Shown: positions 6,874 through 16,000, numbered from the stretch's first letter. The stretch is DNA of 22,604 nucleotides from an uncultured Spirochaetaceae bacterium (GCA_947630635.1 CANRIJ010000011.1:1-22604), one strand, 5' to 3'. A program made the numbers and translations. The notes: generated from the sequence alone by a model not told the origin.

Positions 6874-9793
6874 TTTCCTCTCCTTTTAGTATTACTGCTT
6901 CCCCAGAAAGACCATTTGCCTTTACGATAAATGGCTCGCTCTTTCTTACGTGGACAAAGTGTTCGCTCTCTCTGATTTTCTCATAGGACCTAATCTCATC
7001 CAGATTGATTCTGCCATCACTAAAGACTGGGTTTATTGTGAGGTATATGCATCCAAGGCTCGTCATGTTCTGAAAGAAGTGGGTGCCCTCGCTTGGCTCG
7101 ACCTGAAGGTCTTTGAGCCCCATCTCTACAATGACCCTCGCCTTTGATATGTTGGACCATGTACATGGAATGCCAAGCCATGGATCGGAGCTTCCAAGAC
7201 GCCCAGTTGCAATTAGGAGATATTCGGACTCGATATTTCTATTGAACTCATCGAGCTCCTTTGCCATGTCTCTCATTTTAGATATCTCAAATGATTCGGG
7301 CTTTATGATGACTGCGTCTCTTATGGTCTTGATCTTTCCATTTCCCATTATCTTCTTGGAGTAGAGGAGAGCACTCTCTTTTTCGCTTTCCTTGATTGAG
7401 ACATCGCTGAATTCAGGCGAATTCGATATTGGTCTGATCTGGAGAATCGAGAAGTCTGGCTTCTTGGTGGTTCTCTCTGTATTTACCGCAATCTCTATCT
7501 CAACTGGCTCAGCCATAGCCTCAGAGCCGAGAGTTAGGACTTTATGGATGACTTTTGCAACTGGAAGCATGTCGTATTTCAGAATTCCATTGAATGTAAT
7601 AGTCTTGATTCCGTCACTCATGACACTCTCTGACATCACTCCAGTCAATGGATCGATTGTGGATGCGATTCCCCTAAGGGACTTTGGCCATTTGGATGCT
7701 GCATCCAAATCAAGCTTAACCAGGTTGTCTGAGTTTGATAGCGGATCAAATGGCATATTCATATCAAGTGCGTAGAATGTTCTCTGGTCTGAGCCCTCTT
7801 TCATCAGGTCATTTGCAGGCTTTTTGGGCTTACCTGGGCAGAATCTGAAGGCTGTTCCCTCATCGACTATGATCTTTCCAAATCCGAATGAGAGCATTCC
7901 GACTCCGTCTTCTGATTTCTGACCCTGTGTCGGGTAGTAATTCAGGCTTCTTGCAACACCAGAGATATTTGGAAACCAATAGCCAGAATGCTCAGAGCCA
8001 GTTACCTGCTGCAGTATGACCGCCATCTTCTCCTCGTCAAGCGAGTGTCCTGTTCTCTTGAGATACTCCTTTGCAGTCTCAAAGTATGTAGATGCCCAAA
8101 CAGTCTTTACTGCCATTTCAAGTTCTCTTAGGCGTTTATCGAAGTCTCCGTTATTTGGAATCATCGATGTCTGGTATACACCTGCAAAGGGCTGGTAATG
8201 AGAGTCCTCAAGAAGCGAGGAGGATCTGACTGATATAGGCACCTTTATTACGTTGAGCACCTCGATTAGATTCTCCCTAAGCTTATCTGGGAGTTTCTTG
8301 GATAAAAAGAGCCTGAGGATTGCCTCGTCATCCAGACTCGCAAAGTATAGGCTATCGAGTGCGTTCTCTTTCATGAACCTATCGAAATACTCTGTGGAGA
8401 TGACGATGGTTCTGGGAATGGAGAGATATATTTCTGGAAATTCGTCTCTTAGCTTGTGGGCATGCATCTCCATTGCTATGAAGGCCAGTCCCCGTCCCTT
8501 CCCTCCAAGGGAGCCCTTGCCCATCCTTGAGAAGAAGAGAGTCTCATCGTAGTTGTCTTTGCTGAACTCGGCAATGGAGCTTCTGGCCCTCTCTGCCCTG
8601 TAGCTCTTTATTGTGTCGTAGAGCTTTTGCCTTACTACATCGGGGCTCTCGCCCTTATGGAGAACTATCGGCTTTATCATTGAGGCAAGGGTATAGAGCG
8701 ACTGGGCCCTTAGCCATCTTGAGATGTCATTTCTTGCAATGTGATGCAAAAATGAGTCTTCCGGAAGAATCTTGAGTATCTCCTGGACGTCTTTGACATT
8801 TCTTGCCTGTGTTATTGTCTTTCCAGTCTTGGGGTCAATGAACAGAAAGGGGCCGAAGTTGTACTCTTTGATGAAGTACTTATCGAGCTCCTGCATCAGC
8901 CCATCAGATTGCTTCCATATAAAGTCGCATCCCATGCTATATGCGTCTTTTTGGTATTTGATATCCGTTGATTGCACCAGTACGGGGCACTCCGGGTTGT
9001 CTTTTTTTACGTTCTCTGCGAGTTTGAGGCCTCCTGCCTCCTTTCCCCATGGAGATGGGTAGGATACATCGGTTATAACTCCAAGGACGTTCTGCTTGTA
9101 TTTTCTGTAGAGTTCCCAGCCTTCGTCGTAGGTTTTCGCAAGTGCTATCTTTGGCCTACCTCTCATTCTAAGCGTCTTTCCCCACTCATTGAGTCCCTCT
9201 CCAATTGAGTTTCTTGCTTGGTGAATGAGCTCTGTATAGAGGTAGGGTAGGTAGATTGACGTAAATCTGACTGAGTCCTCAACCAAGACTATGACCTGTA
9301 CATCGGCAACTGAGGTGTCATGCTCAAGATTCAGCTTGTCTTCTACAAGCTTGATCATTGCCAAGAATACCTCGGATGAGCCAAGCCAATAGAAGAGGTA
9401 GTCGATATATGGGCAGTCCTCTCCCTTGAGCTCTTTGGCAACTCTATGGTCTGGGGAGGGAGAGAGTGCGATTACAGGAAGGTTTGGATGGAGCTTCTTT
9501 ATATCCTCTGCAAGCTTTTCAACCCTCCCAGTTCCTAAGTCCAGCATAGAGATCACAAGGTCGAAGTTATTGGTCTCGAGTATGTTTAGAGCCTGCTCTT
9601 CATTTGATACATGCGTGATCTTAGGCGGATTTGAGAGTCCCAGGTCTGTGTATTCCTTGTAGAGCTCTTCCTCAACCCTTCCATCTTCCTCAAGCATGAA
9701 TCTGTCGTAATCCGAGCATATGAGAAGGACAGTGTATATCCTTTTCAGCATCAGATTGGAGAATGGAAGCCAAGTTTGGTCGAGGAGATACAT
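6863..9793 (-). CDS. Tandem receiver / PEP-synthase-like ATP-grasp protein lacking the phosphohistidine domain
   Basis: A 976-aa fusion. Residues about 15-155 form a degenerate receiver-like domain (V-L-L-I-C-S-D-Y-D, no acceptor Asp or conserved Lys where expected). Residues about 165-305 form a complete CheY-like receiver (acidic pair E172/D173, acceptor D242, S275/T276, K294) with an insert after helix 1. After a linker (about 345-365, A-R-N-D-I-S-R-W-L-R-A) comes a PPDK-type ATP-grasp domain: G-S-L-G-G-K-G-R-G at 427-435, P-I-S-V-R523-S-S, and closing L-Q-I-R-P at 784-788. The last 190 residues (G-S-S-D-P-W-L-G near 867; P-S-E-G-T-H-F-F near 900) are not the G-x-x-S-H-x-A phosphohistidine or PEP-binding barrel domains, so true PEP synthase activity is unlikely. 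Such proteins are known as 'PEP/pyruvate-binding domain' proteins without assigned function. The ATG at 9793, 2 nt after the upstream stop, is preferred because the F-S-N-L-M segment before an alternative ATG at 9751 appears family-conserved (recalled, not searched). No Shine-Dalgarno precedes either start. Confidence 0.8.
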   Translation of the reverse strand: MYLLDQTWLPFSNLMLKRIYTVLLICSDYDRFMLEEDGRVEEELYKEYTDLGLSNPPKITHVSNEEQALNILETNNFDLVISMLDLGTGRVEKLAEDIKKLHPNLPVIALSPSPDHRVAKELKGEDCPYIDYLFYWLGSSEVFLAMIKLVEDKLNLEHDTSVADVQVIVLVEDSVRFTSIYLPYLYTELIHQARNSIGEGLNEWGKTLRMRGRPKIALAKTYDEGWELYRKYKQNVLGVITDVSYPSPWGKEAGGLKLAENVKKDNPECPVLVQSTDIKYQKDAYSMGCDFIWKQSDGLMQELDKYFIKEYNFGPFLFIDPKTGKTITQARNVKDVQEILKILPEDSFLHHIARNDISRWLRAQSLYTLASMIKPIVLHKGESPDVVRQKLYDTIKSYRAERARSSIAEFSKDNYDETLFFSRMGKGSLGGKGRGLAFIAMEMHAHKLRDEFPEIYLSIPRTIVISTEYFDRFMKENALDSLYFASLDDEAILRLFLSKKLPDKLRENLIEVLNVIKVPISVRSSSLLEDSHYQPFAGVYQTSMIPNNGDFDKRLRELEMAVKTVWASTYFETAKEYLKRTGHSLDEEKMAVILQQVTGSEHSGYWFPNISGVARSLNYYPTQGQKSEDGVGMLSFGFGKIIVDEGTAFRFCPGKPKKPANDLMKEGSDQRTFYALDMNMPFDPLSNSDNLVKLDLDAASKWPKSLRGIASTIDPLTGVMSESVMSDGIKTITFNGILKYDMLPVAKVIHKVLTLGSEAMAEPVEIEIAVNTERTTKKPDFSILQIRPISNSPEFSDVSIKESEKESALLYSKKIMGNGKIKTIRDAVIIKPESFEISKMRDMAKELDEFNRNIESEYLLIATGRLGSSDPWLGIPCTWSNISKARVIVEMGLKDLQVEPSEGTHFFQNMTSLGCIYLTINPVFSDGRINLDEIRSYEKIRESEHFVHVRKSEPFIVKANGLSGEAVILKGEENDN

Positions 9794-9795
9794 CG

Positions 9796-9978
9796 CTATT
9801 CGGACCAGCCCGCAATGTAGAATGCCAGAGTCAGAGAGGCAAGGACTAGGATAAACCATCCCAGCATCGTGAATACCCAGTCTGGTGGTACTACTACTAC
9901 AATCAGGAAGAGGAGGAGCACCGTTACTACTGCAAGGGCTATAATGCTCGCTCTGTAGACAACCTTTTTTGCTGACAT
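9796..9978 (-). CDS. 60-residue two-helix membrane peptide
   Basis: After a short basic N-terminus (M-S-A-K-K-V-V-Y-R) there are two hydrophobic helices, about residues 11-31 and 36-57, joined by a P-P-D-W turn and ending G-W-S-E. It is therefore a small inner-membrane hairpin with a positive inside leader. Its stop codon is 2 nt before the preferred start of the receiver/ATP-grasp gene, suggesting co-translation and a functional link such as a membrane anchor or sensor partner. A perfect TATAAT on this strand ends 7 nt before the ATG, with only AAGG as a possible Shine-Dalgarno, so the mRNA may be leaderless. I do not recognise a family; reality rests on the strong membrane topology, operon position and promoter. 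Confidence 0.65.
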   Translation of the reverse strand: MSAKKVVYRASIIALAVVTVLLLFLIVVVVPPDWVFTMLGWFILVLASLTLAFYIAGWSE

Positions 9979-9981
9979 GCC

Positions 9982-9996
9982 TTAGATTATATCTAA
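9982..9996 (-). promoter_or_regulatory. Palindrome containing the -10 box of the minus-strand operon
   Basis: TTAGAT-TAT-ATCTAA is a perfect 6+3+6 palindrome. Read on the minus strand it contains TATAAT (9991 to 9986), so a protein bound here would cover the -10. The predicted start of transcription falls at about the ATG at 9978. No good -35 is visible at 16-18 nt, which would fit an activator-dependent or weak promoter. Confidence 0.45.
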
Positions 9997-10058
9997 AAGA
10001 TCGACAAAGTTGTACTGAGAAAGAGAGGCTCGTTTTTGTTGCAAACGAAATAAAAAAT

Positions 10059-10087
10059 TTGACTTTTAGTATAGCTGCCCATAGCAT
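10059..10087 (+). promoter_or_regulatory. Probable gdhA promoter
   Basis: TTGACT (10059-10064) is followed after 17 nt by TAGCAT (10082-10087). The leader would be about 20 nt and contains the GGGAGG Shine-Dalgarno at 10101-10106. A CGTTT/AAACG inverted repeat (10031-10047) lies just upstream. This promoter is divergent from the one for the 60-aa peptide gene within a 134-bp intergenic region. Confidence 0.45.
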
Positions 10088-10112
10088 AATCTTGGGTAAA
10101 GGGAGGTTTTCT

Positions 10113-11450
10113 ATGTATGAATTAGAGAGTTTCATGGCGGAACTCGAGAGAAAAAACCCCGCACAGCCAGAGTTTATTGAAGCTGCGCGCGAAGTAGTAT
10201 CATCGGTTATCGATGTAGTCAATGACAATCCCAAGTATTTGAAGAATAAGATACTCGATAGAATCACCGAGCCAGATAGAGTCTACATGTTCAAGGTAGA
10301 GTGGGAGGATGATGAGGGCAATATTCAGGTCAATAAGGGATATAGGGTTCAGTTTAACAACGCAATTGGACCATATAAGGGAGGCCTGAGATTCCACGCA
10401 TCAGTTACCCTTGGCGGCTTGAAGTTCCTCGGTTTTGAGCAGACCTTCAAGAACTCTCTTACAACTCTTCCAATGGGAGGAGGAAAGGGCGGCTCTGATT
10501 TCTCTCCGAAGGGAAAGAGCGATGCTGAGATTCTCAGGTTCTGCAGATCCTTCATGACAGAGCTACAGAAGTATATTGGCCCAGATACCGATGTTCCTGC
10601 TGGAGACGTTGGAGTTGGCTCAAGAGAAATCGGCTTTCTGTATGGCCAATACAAGAGAATAAGAGGCGAGAATACAGGTGTTCTGACTGGCAAGGGCCTT
10701 ACATTTGGCGGATCGGTAATCAGACCTGAGGCAACTGGATTCGGAACGATGTACTTTGCTGACAATATGCTCAAGAAGAGAGGAGACACGATGAAGGGCA
10801 AGAGAATTGCAATCTCAGGCTTTGGAAACGTAGCTTGGGGAGCCGCAATGAAGGCAACCGAGCTTGGTGCTAAGGTTGTGACTATCTCCGGTCCTGATGG
10901 ATATATCCTGGATGAAGAGGGTGTATCAACTTCTGAGAAGTGGGCATATATGGTAGCACTCAGAAATTCCAATAATGATGTGGTTAAGCCATATGCAGAG
11001 AAGTTCGGTGCTAAGTTCTTTCCTGGAAAGAAGCCCTGGGAAGAGAAGGTCGATATGGCATTCCCATGCGCAATTCAGAATGAGCTTAACGGGGATGATG
11101 CAGAGAAGCTGATCAAAAATGGCGTTAAGTACGTTGTTGAGACCTCGAATATGGGCTGCACGCTTGATGCGGTAGAGAAGCTTCAGAAGGCGAGAGTCGG
11201 CTTTGCTCCTGGAAAGGCTGCAAATGCAGGCGGAGTTGCAGTATCAGGTTTGGAGATGACTCAGAATGCAGAGCATCTTCCATGGACCAAGGAAGAGGTC
11301 GACAATAAGCTCAAGGATATTATGAAGTCTATCCATGAGGCATGTGTTAAAGAGGGCGAAGAGGAAGACGGATATATCAACTATGTTAAGGGTGCTAATA
11401 TCGCAGGCTTCAGAAAAGTAGCTGATGCAATGTGCGATCAAGGCTATTGA
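10113..11450 (+). CDS. gdhA: NADP-specific hexameric glutamate dehydrogenase
   Basis: Reductive amination of 2-oxoglutarate to glutamate, the low-affinity route of ammonia assimilation in the cytoplasm. The 445-aa protein has the normal length of class I (hexameric) GDH. Seen in order are the substrate domain with K-G-G-L-R-F-H (K89), F-E-Q-x-F-K-N (K113), the catalytic P-M-G-G-G-K125-G-G-S-D-F loop and V-P-A-G-D-V-G-V-G; a Rossmann domain with G-F-G-N-V-A-W-G near residue 237; and a C-terminal P-G-K-A-A-N-A-G-G-V segment. The frame is open further upstream, but ATG 10113 is chosen because GGGAGG sits 6 nt before it and the M-Y-E-L-E-S-F N-terminus gives family length. Single-gene unit with its own promoter and a strong terminator. 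The NADP preference is inferred from family resemblance. Confidence 0.95.
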   Translation: MYELESFMAELERKNPAQPEFIEAAREVVSSVIDVVNDNPKYLKNKILDRITEPDRVYMFKVEWEDDEGNIQVNKGYRVQFNNAIGPYKGGLRFHASVTLGGLKFLGFEQTFKNSLTTLPMGGGKGGSDFSPKGKSDAEILRFCRSFMTELQKYIGPDTDVPAGDVGVGSREIGFLYGQYKRIRGENTGVLTGKGLTFGGSVIRPEATGFGTMYFADNMLKKRGDTMKGKRIAISGFGNVAWGAAMKATELGAKVVTISGPDGYILDEEGVSTSEKWAYMVALRNSNNDVVKPYAEKFGAKFFPGKKPWEEKVDMAFPCAIQNELNGDDAEKLIKNGVKYVVETSNMGCTLDAVEKLQKARVGFAPGKAANAGGVAVSGLEMTQNAEHLPWTKEEVDNKLKDIMKSIHEACVKEGEEEDGYINYVKGANIAGFRKVADAMCDQGY

Positions 11451-11471
11451 TATCCTTAATGATGTGTGAGG

Positions 11472-11498
11472 TGGCTCCTTTCGGGGAGCCATTTTTTT
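11472..11498 (+). terminator. Rho-independent terminator of gdhA
   Basis: Perfect 7-bp stem TGGCTCC (11472-11478) / GGAGCCA (11485-11491), 6-nt loop, then seven T. It lies 21 nt after the gdhA stop. Confidence 0.93.
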
Positions 11499-11573
11499 GT
11501 TTTTTCCAATCGTATGTTCATCTGATTTGGTCTATACTCACTATTGGTTTTCTACTATTTGGGAGAATGAGAA

Positions 11574-12167
11574 ATGAAGAAGACTATTGTTGCTATTTTG
11601 CTTTTTTTATTGCTATCGGGCTGCCTCTTTGCCATGGCAAAGGAGAGAACAAGCCTGAATTTAGGCGCCATCTTCTACGGTGACAATCAAATTAATATGG
11701 ACAAGGGCAATCTTGGTCCATACCTCGGAGTTGCCTCAATGGATTATGTCGGAGGCTTCTTTAAGTTTGGTTTTGGTACGAACTTTGATGTAAGCCCAAT
11801 TTTCATGGAGGCTAAGACAGACCAGTTTGATATCCTTATGAACCTGGATTTCAAGCTTGATCTTGCTATGGATTTTGGATCATTTATGTCATTGGTCTTT
11901 GGCGTGGGTGGTGGCTTTGGAGATATGATGGCATTTCAGAGAGAGCCCTTTAATATGGCTAATGCTTTCGGAATTGATATTATTGGCACTTTGGACCTTC
12001 AGTTTGGATTCGGAAATGTGTTTGGACTCTCTCTTGGAGCAACTTACCACATGCTTATGCCGCTCTATGGAAATATTAGAGAGGATGCTGCCTTCCTAGT
12101 CGATACTTGGCCAAACACATTCATGTATTCGCTTACCCCCAGGATAGGCTTCATATTCCTAGACTGA
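11574..12167 (+). CDS. Exported beta-rich envelope protein of unknown function
   Basis: The 197-aa protein starts with a clear signal peptide (M-K-K-T plus a hydrophobic run). It ends either in a lipobox-like L-S-G-C17 or, a few residues on, in a signal peptidase I site (L-F-A-M-A), so lipoprotein versus periplasmic/outer-membrane form is undecided. The mature part is glycine- and aromatic-rich with alternating short hydrophobic strands (G-F-F-K-F-G-F-G-T-N-F, L-D-L-Q-F-G-F-G, L-T-P-R-I-G-F-I-F), the look of a small outer-membrane beta-barrel ending in an aromatic residue two before the last. A GGGAGA Shine-Dalgarno lies 7 nt upstream of the ATG. It converges with the P13-like gene; one base separates the two stop codons. 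I cannot name the family. Confidence 0.75.
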   Translation: MKKTIVAILLFLLLSGCLFAMAKERTSLNLGAIFYGDNQINMDKGNLGPYLGVASMDYVGGFFKFGFGTNFDVSPIFMEAKTDQFDILMNLDFKLDLAMDFGSFMSLVFGVGGGFGDMMAFQREPFNMANAFGIDIIGTLDLQFGFGNVFGLSLGATYHMLMPLYGNIREDAAFLVDTWPNTFMYSLTPRIGFIFLD

Positions 12168-12168
12168 T

Positions 12169-12810
12169 TTAGAACTTAAGGCTTGCCCCGTATAGAATGC
12201 CGAAATTGCCGTCTTTGTCTATTACTGGGGCAAGTCCGGTTGTTACTGAATTATCCGAGTTCTCTCCGAAGACAGCCTTAGAGAGCTCTCTGTTGAAATC
12301 ATCTGCAAATGTAAAGGGCTGAACACACTCCCAGAGCCTGAATGCGAGCTCTGATACAAATCCCACTAGCTTGATAGCAAATCCACTCCAATAGAGCGGT
12401 GTATTTGTTATGTTGGAGATGCCATGGGGGCTATTTGATGCGTTATTCATCAAGAGGTTTCCAGTGACGATAAGGGTAAGGGAGCTGAGCTCTCCGCATA
12501 GTCCAAGAAGCCCTCCCTGGAAGTCGCTCTGCAAAAATGATCCTATTCCGAATCCCAGGATGAAATTAAGCGCAAACGGAAGGGCGCTATCCTTCTTGAA
12601 TTGGTTGTAGAGAACTGCCTTTGTAGTGAAATCAAAAGAGCTGACAGCCTCTATAATTTGGTCTTTGTTTCTCGTAACACTGTCTTTTATCAGCATTGAT
12701 GCCTTGGCGTAGTTGAATCTTATATCGCTCTCATCAGAGGCGAATGCCACGCTGACTGCAATTAGACTTAGCAGTATTATCACAATGCTTTTTTTGAAAA
12801 TACTCATCAT
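12169..12810 (-). CDS. P13-like spirochaetal membrane protein with signal peptide
   Basis: About 213 aa. A classical signal peptide (M-S-I-F-K-K, hydrophobic run, V-A-F-A/S cleavage about residue 23) is followed by a helical stretch. A glycine-rich hydrophobic segment then begins P-F-A-L-N-F-I-L-G-F-G-I-G-S-F near residue 100, with more hydrophobic segments to about residue 180. The 'N-F-I-L-G-F-G-I-G-S-F-x-Q-x-D' signature resembles Borrelia P13 and related Treponema membrane proteins, in which porin activity was reported for P13; the assignment is by recall, not by search. The frame extends upstream to 12957, but only the tandem ATGs at 12810/12807 place the signal peptide at the N-terminus. 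There is no Shine-Dalgarno; a TAGAAT hexamer (12821-12816) lies 5 nt upstream. Confidence 0.65.
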   Translation of the reverse strand: MMSIFKKSIVIILLSLIAVSVAFASDESDIRFNYAKASMLIKDSVTRNKDQIIEAVSSFDFTTKAVLYNQFKKDSALPFALNFILGFGIGSFLQSDFQGGLLGLCGELSSLTLIVTGNLLMNNASNSPHGISNITNTPLYWSGFAIKLVGFVSELAFRLWECVQPFTFADDFNRELSKAVFGENSDNSVTTGLAPVIDKDGNFGILYGASLKF

Positions 12811-12854
12811 AGACGATTCTAAACTCAAAATGGATCCTTTGCAGTAGTTTGGCA

Positions 12855-12870
12855 TTTGAATGCGTTCAAA
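12855..12870. promoter_or_regulatory. Inverted repeat between the P13-like gene and nifJ
   Basis: TTTGAA-TGCG-TTCAAA is a perfect 6+4+6 inverted repeat in the 264-bp divergent intergenic region. It lies 45 bp upstream of the P13-like start and about 107 bp upstream of the nifJ -35. It could be an operator; no T-run follows. Nothing else recognisable is present from 12811 to 12976. Confidence 0.25.
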
Positions 12871-12976
12871 GAAATAATTTGATTTTGCGAGCTTAAGCCG
12901 TTTGCTCTCTGAAAACCAACATCGCATATAGCGTTTTTGTCTAAAGCCAAGACACATTTATTAAAGAGTTTTCCTG

Positions 12977-13005
12977 TTGAAGTCGGTTTTTATTGGGAAT
13001 AGAAT
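12977..13005 (+). promoter_or_regulatory. nifJ promoter
   Basis: TTGAAG (12977-12982), exactly 17 nt, TAGAAT (13000-13005): a good sigma-70-type promoter. The predicted start near 13012 gives a leader of about 62 nt with GGAG 9 nt before the nifJ ATG. High expression would fit the central role of the enzyme. Confidence 0.65.
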
Positions 13006-13074
13006 TTAATATGGTGCTTTTCTGGTCTTTGCATGGGAAAGGCACTAGAACACACAAATACGGAGCGAAACGAA

Positions 13075-16000
13075 ATGGCAGAGAAGAAAATGGTAACCAT
13101 TGACGGAAATACCGCTGCTGCGCATATAGCCTATGCTTTCAGCGATGTAGCCGCAATTTACCCGATTACTCCTTCTTCTCCGATGGGAGAGTACTCAGAG
13201 CAGTGGTCTTCAACGGGAAGGGAGAATCTATGGGGCAAGAAAGTCGACATTATGGAGATGCAGAGTGAGGCTGGTGCCGCTGGAGCAGTGCATGGTGCAC
13301 TTGCAGCTGGTGCTCTCACAACAACATTCACAGCATCCCAGGGACTTCTTCTGATGATTCCTAACATGTACAAGATCGCCGGCGAGATGACCCCGACCGT
13401 CTTCCATGTATCAGCAAGAGCGCTTGCTGCTCAGAGCCTCTCAATTTTTGGAGATCACTCTGATGTCATGGCTTGTAGAAATACAGGTTTTGCTATGACT
13501 TGCGCTTCCTCAATCCAGGAGACAATGGACATAGCTCTTGTAGCACATCTTTCAACACTTGAGGGACAGGTTCCCTTCTTGAATTTCTTCGATGGATTCA
13601 GAACCTCACATGAGTATCAGAAGGTTGAGGAGATCAGCTACGAGGATATTAAGACAATCGTCGATGAGAAATATATCGAGAGATTCAGAGAGAGAGCACA
13701 GAGACCTGAGCATCCAATGACAAAGGTCGCAGCTCAGAACGAAGATGTCTACTTTCAGGGCAGAGAGACTGTAAATAAGTATTTCGATGCTCTTCCCGAG
13801 ATTGTCCAGAAGAATATGGATAAGGTTGCAAAGATAACTGGCAGACAGTATCACCTCTTTGACTATGTCGGAGCAGAGGATGCTGAGTACGTTGTCGTCG
13901 TTATGGGTTCAGCAGCCGATACTTTCGAGTGGACAGTCAAATACCTCAATGACAAGGGAGCGAAGGTAGGACTTGTAAAGGTCAGACTCTACAGACCCTT
14001 CTCGGCAAAGGATCTTGTCAAGGCTCTTCCAAAGACAGTTAAGAAGATTGCCGTTCTTGATAGAACAAAAGAGGCTGGAGCAACTGGCGAGCCACTTTAC
14101 TTGGATGTTGTTGCAGCGCTTAATCAGGAAGGAAGAGATGGCATTAAGGTTATTGGAGGAAGATATGGCCTTTCATCCAAGGACTTTACACCGACTCATG
14201 CAAAGAGCGTCTTCGATTTCCTTAAGAAGGATGATGCCTGGCATAACTTCACAGTTGGAATCGATGATGATGTCACAAAGAGATCAATTGAGATTTGCGA
14301 TCCAATCGATGTAACTCCAAAGGGAGTTGTATCTTGCATGTTCTGGGGTCTTGGCTCTGATGGAACAGTTGGCGCCAACAAGAACTCTGTAAAGATCATT
14401 GGAGATAATACCAACCAGAGAGCACAGGCTTACTTTGCATATGACTCAAAGAAGTCTGGCGGTATTACAATCAGCCACCTCAGATTCGGTGAGGGCAACC
14501 TTGATATGCCATGGCTCATTGACCATGCTGATTTCATTGCTTGCCATAATCCTGCGTATATTGGCAGATACGACATGCTTGCTCCTATTAAGGAGGGTGG
14601 CGTATTCCTTCTCAATAGCCAGATTCCTTCTGATGAGGTCTTCAACCATCTTACAAAGGATATGCAGGAGACAATCATCAAGAAGAAGGTCAGATTCTAC
14701 AACATTGATGCACTCAAGATTGCCAGAGCAGTAGGCCTTGGCTCAAGAATCAATACAGTCATGCAGGCTGCTTTCTTCGCAATTGCAAACGTACTTCCTC
14801 AGGACGAGGCAATTCACCTTATCAAGAAGTACATCGAGAAGACCTTCTTAAGAAAGGGACAGGATGTTGTCGATAAGAACTGGGCAGCAGTAGATGAGAC
14901 TGCAGCAGCTCTTGTTGAGGTCAAGGTTCCTGAGAAGATCACAGAGAGCTATGTTCCTAAGAGGCTTATTCCTGAGGATGCAGATGATTTTGTAAAGAAC
15001 ATCATCGAGCCAGTTATGCATCTCAAGGGAGATACAATCCCGGTCTCTCACATGTCATACGACGGAAAGCTCCCAACTGGAACTGCAAAACTCGAGAAGA
15101 GAGGCGTTGCAGCCTATGTTCCTCATTGGGATAGCACAAAGTGCATTCAGTGCAACCAGTGCGTTCAGTCATGTCCTCATGCAGCAATCAGATCAAAGCA
15201 GATTACTCCAGAGGATGTTAAGAAAGCTCCAGAGGGATTCACTGTTATCAAGTCCAATACAAAGAACGACAAAGATCTCCAGTTCAGAATCCAGGTCTAT
15301 ATTGAAGACTGCCAGGGCTGTGGAGTCTGTATTGAGGCCTGTCCTGCAAAGGAGAAGGCCCTTGACTTCGTTCAAGCAGAAGAAGAGAGAAAGAATGGCG
15401 AAGATGAGAAGTGCGAGTACTTCGAGAACCTCACATGGGATAACCTCGATGGACTAAATATGAACACAGTCAAGGGACTTATGTTCAAACAGCCTCTCTT
15501 TGAGTTCTCAGGAGCCTGTGCAGGATGTGGTGAGACACCATATGTCAAGCTTCTTTCCCAGATTTGCGGAGAGAGAGCAATCATTGCAAATGCAACTGGG
15601 TGCTCATCAATCTACTCTGGAACATTCCCGACAATTCCTTATACGAAGAGGCAAGACGGAAGGGGACCTGCATGGGGCAACTCTCTCTTTGAGGATAACG
15701 CAGAGTATGGTCTTGGAATGAGACTCGCTGTCGATTCCAACAGAAATCTCCTCAAGATCAAGTGCGATGCTCTTATCAAGGCTGGATGCTCAGATAAGCT
15801 CAAGAGCGCTATTGAGAAGTGCTACTCACTCTGGGATGATCTTACAGAGGCATCAATTGATGCTCAGAAGGAAGTCCAGAAGGCTCTTGAAGAAGAGAAG
15901 GCAACTGATGCAAATAAGGCTCTTCTTGATAAGATCAAGGAGCTTCAGGATTGGTTCAGTGAGAAGAGCGTTCTCATTATCGGTGGCGACGGATGGGCAT

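Noticed and set aside
9969..10112. Upstream extension of the gdhA frame
   Set aside because: It covers the intergenic promoter region; GGGAGG before ATG 10113 and the family length favour the short form.
9794..10267. N-terminal extension of the receiver/ATP-grasp frame up to 10267
   Set aside because: It runs through the 60-aa membrane peptide gene and the gdhA promoter and start in other frames, and its composition is not protein-like. The start was set at 9793.
10349..10972. Minus-strand open frame of 207 codons inside gdhA
   Set aside because: Antisense shadow of a highly conserved gene, Pro/Ser-rich, with no ribosome site or recognisable family.
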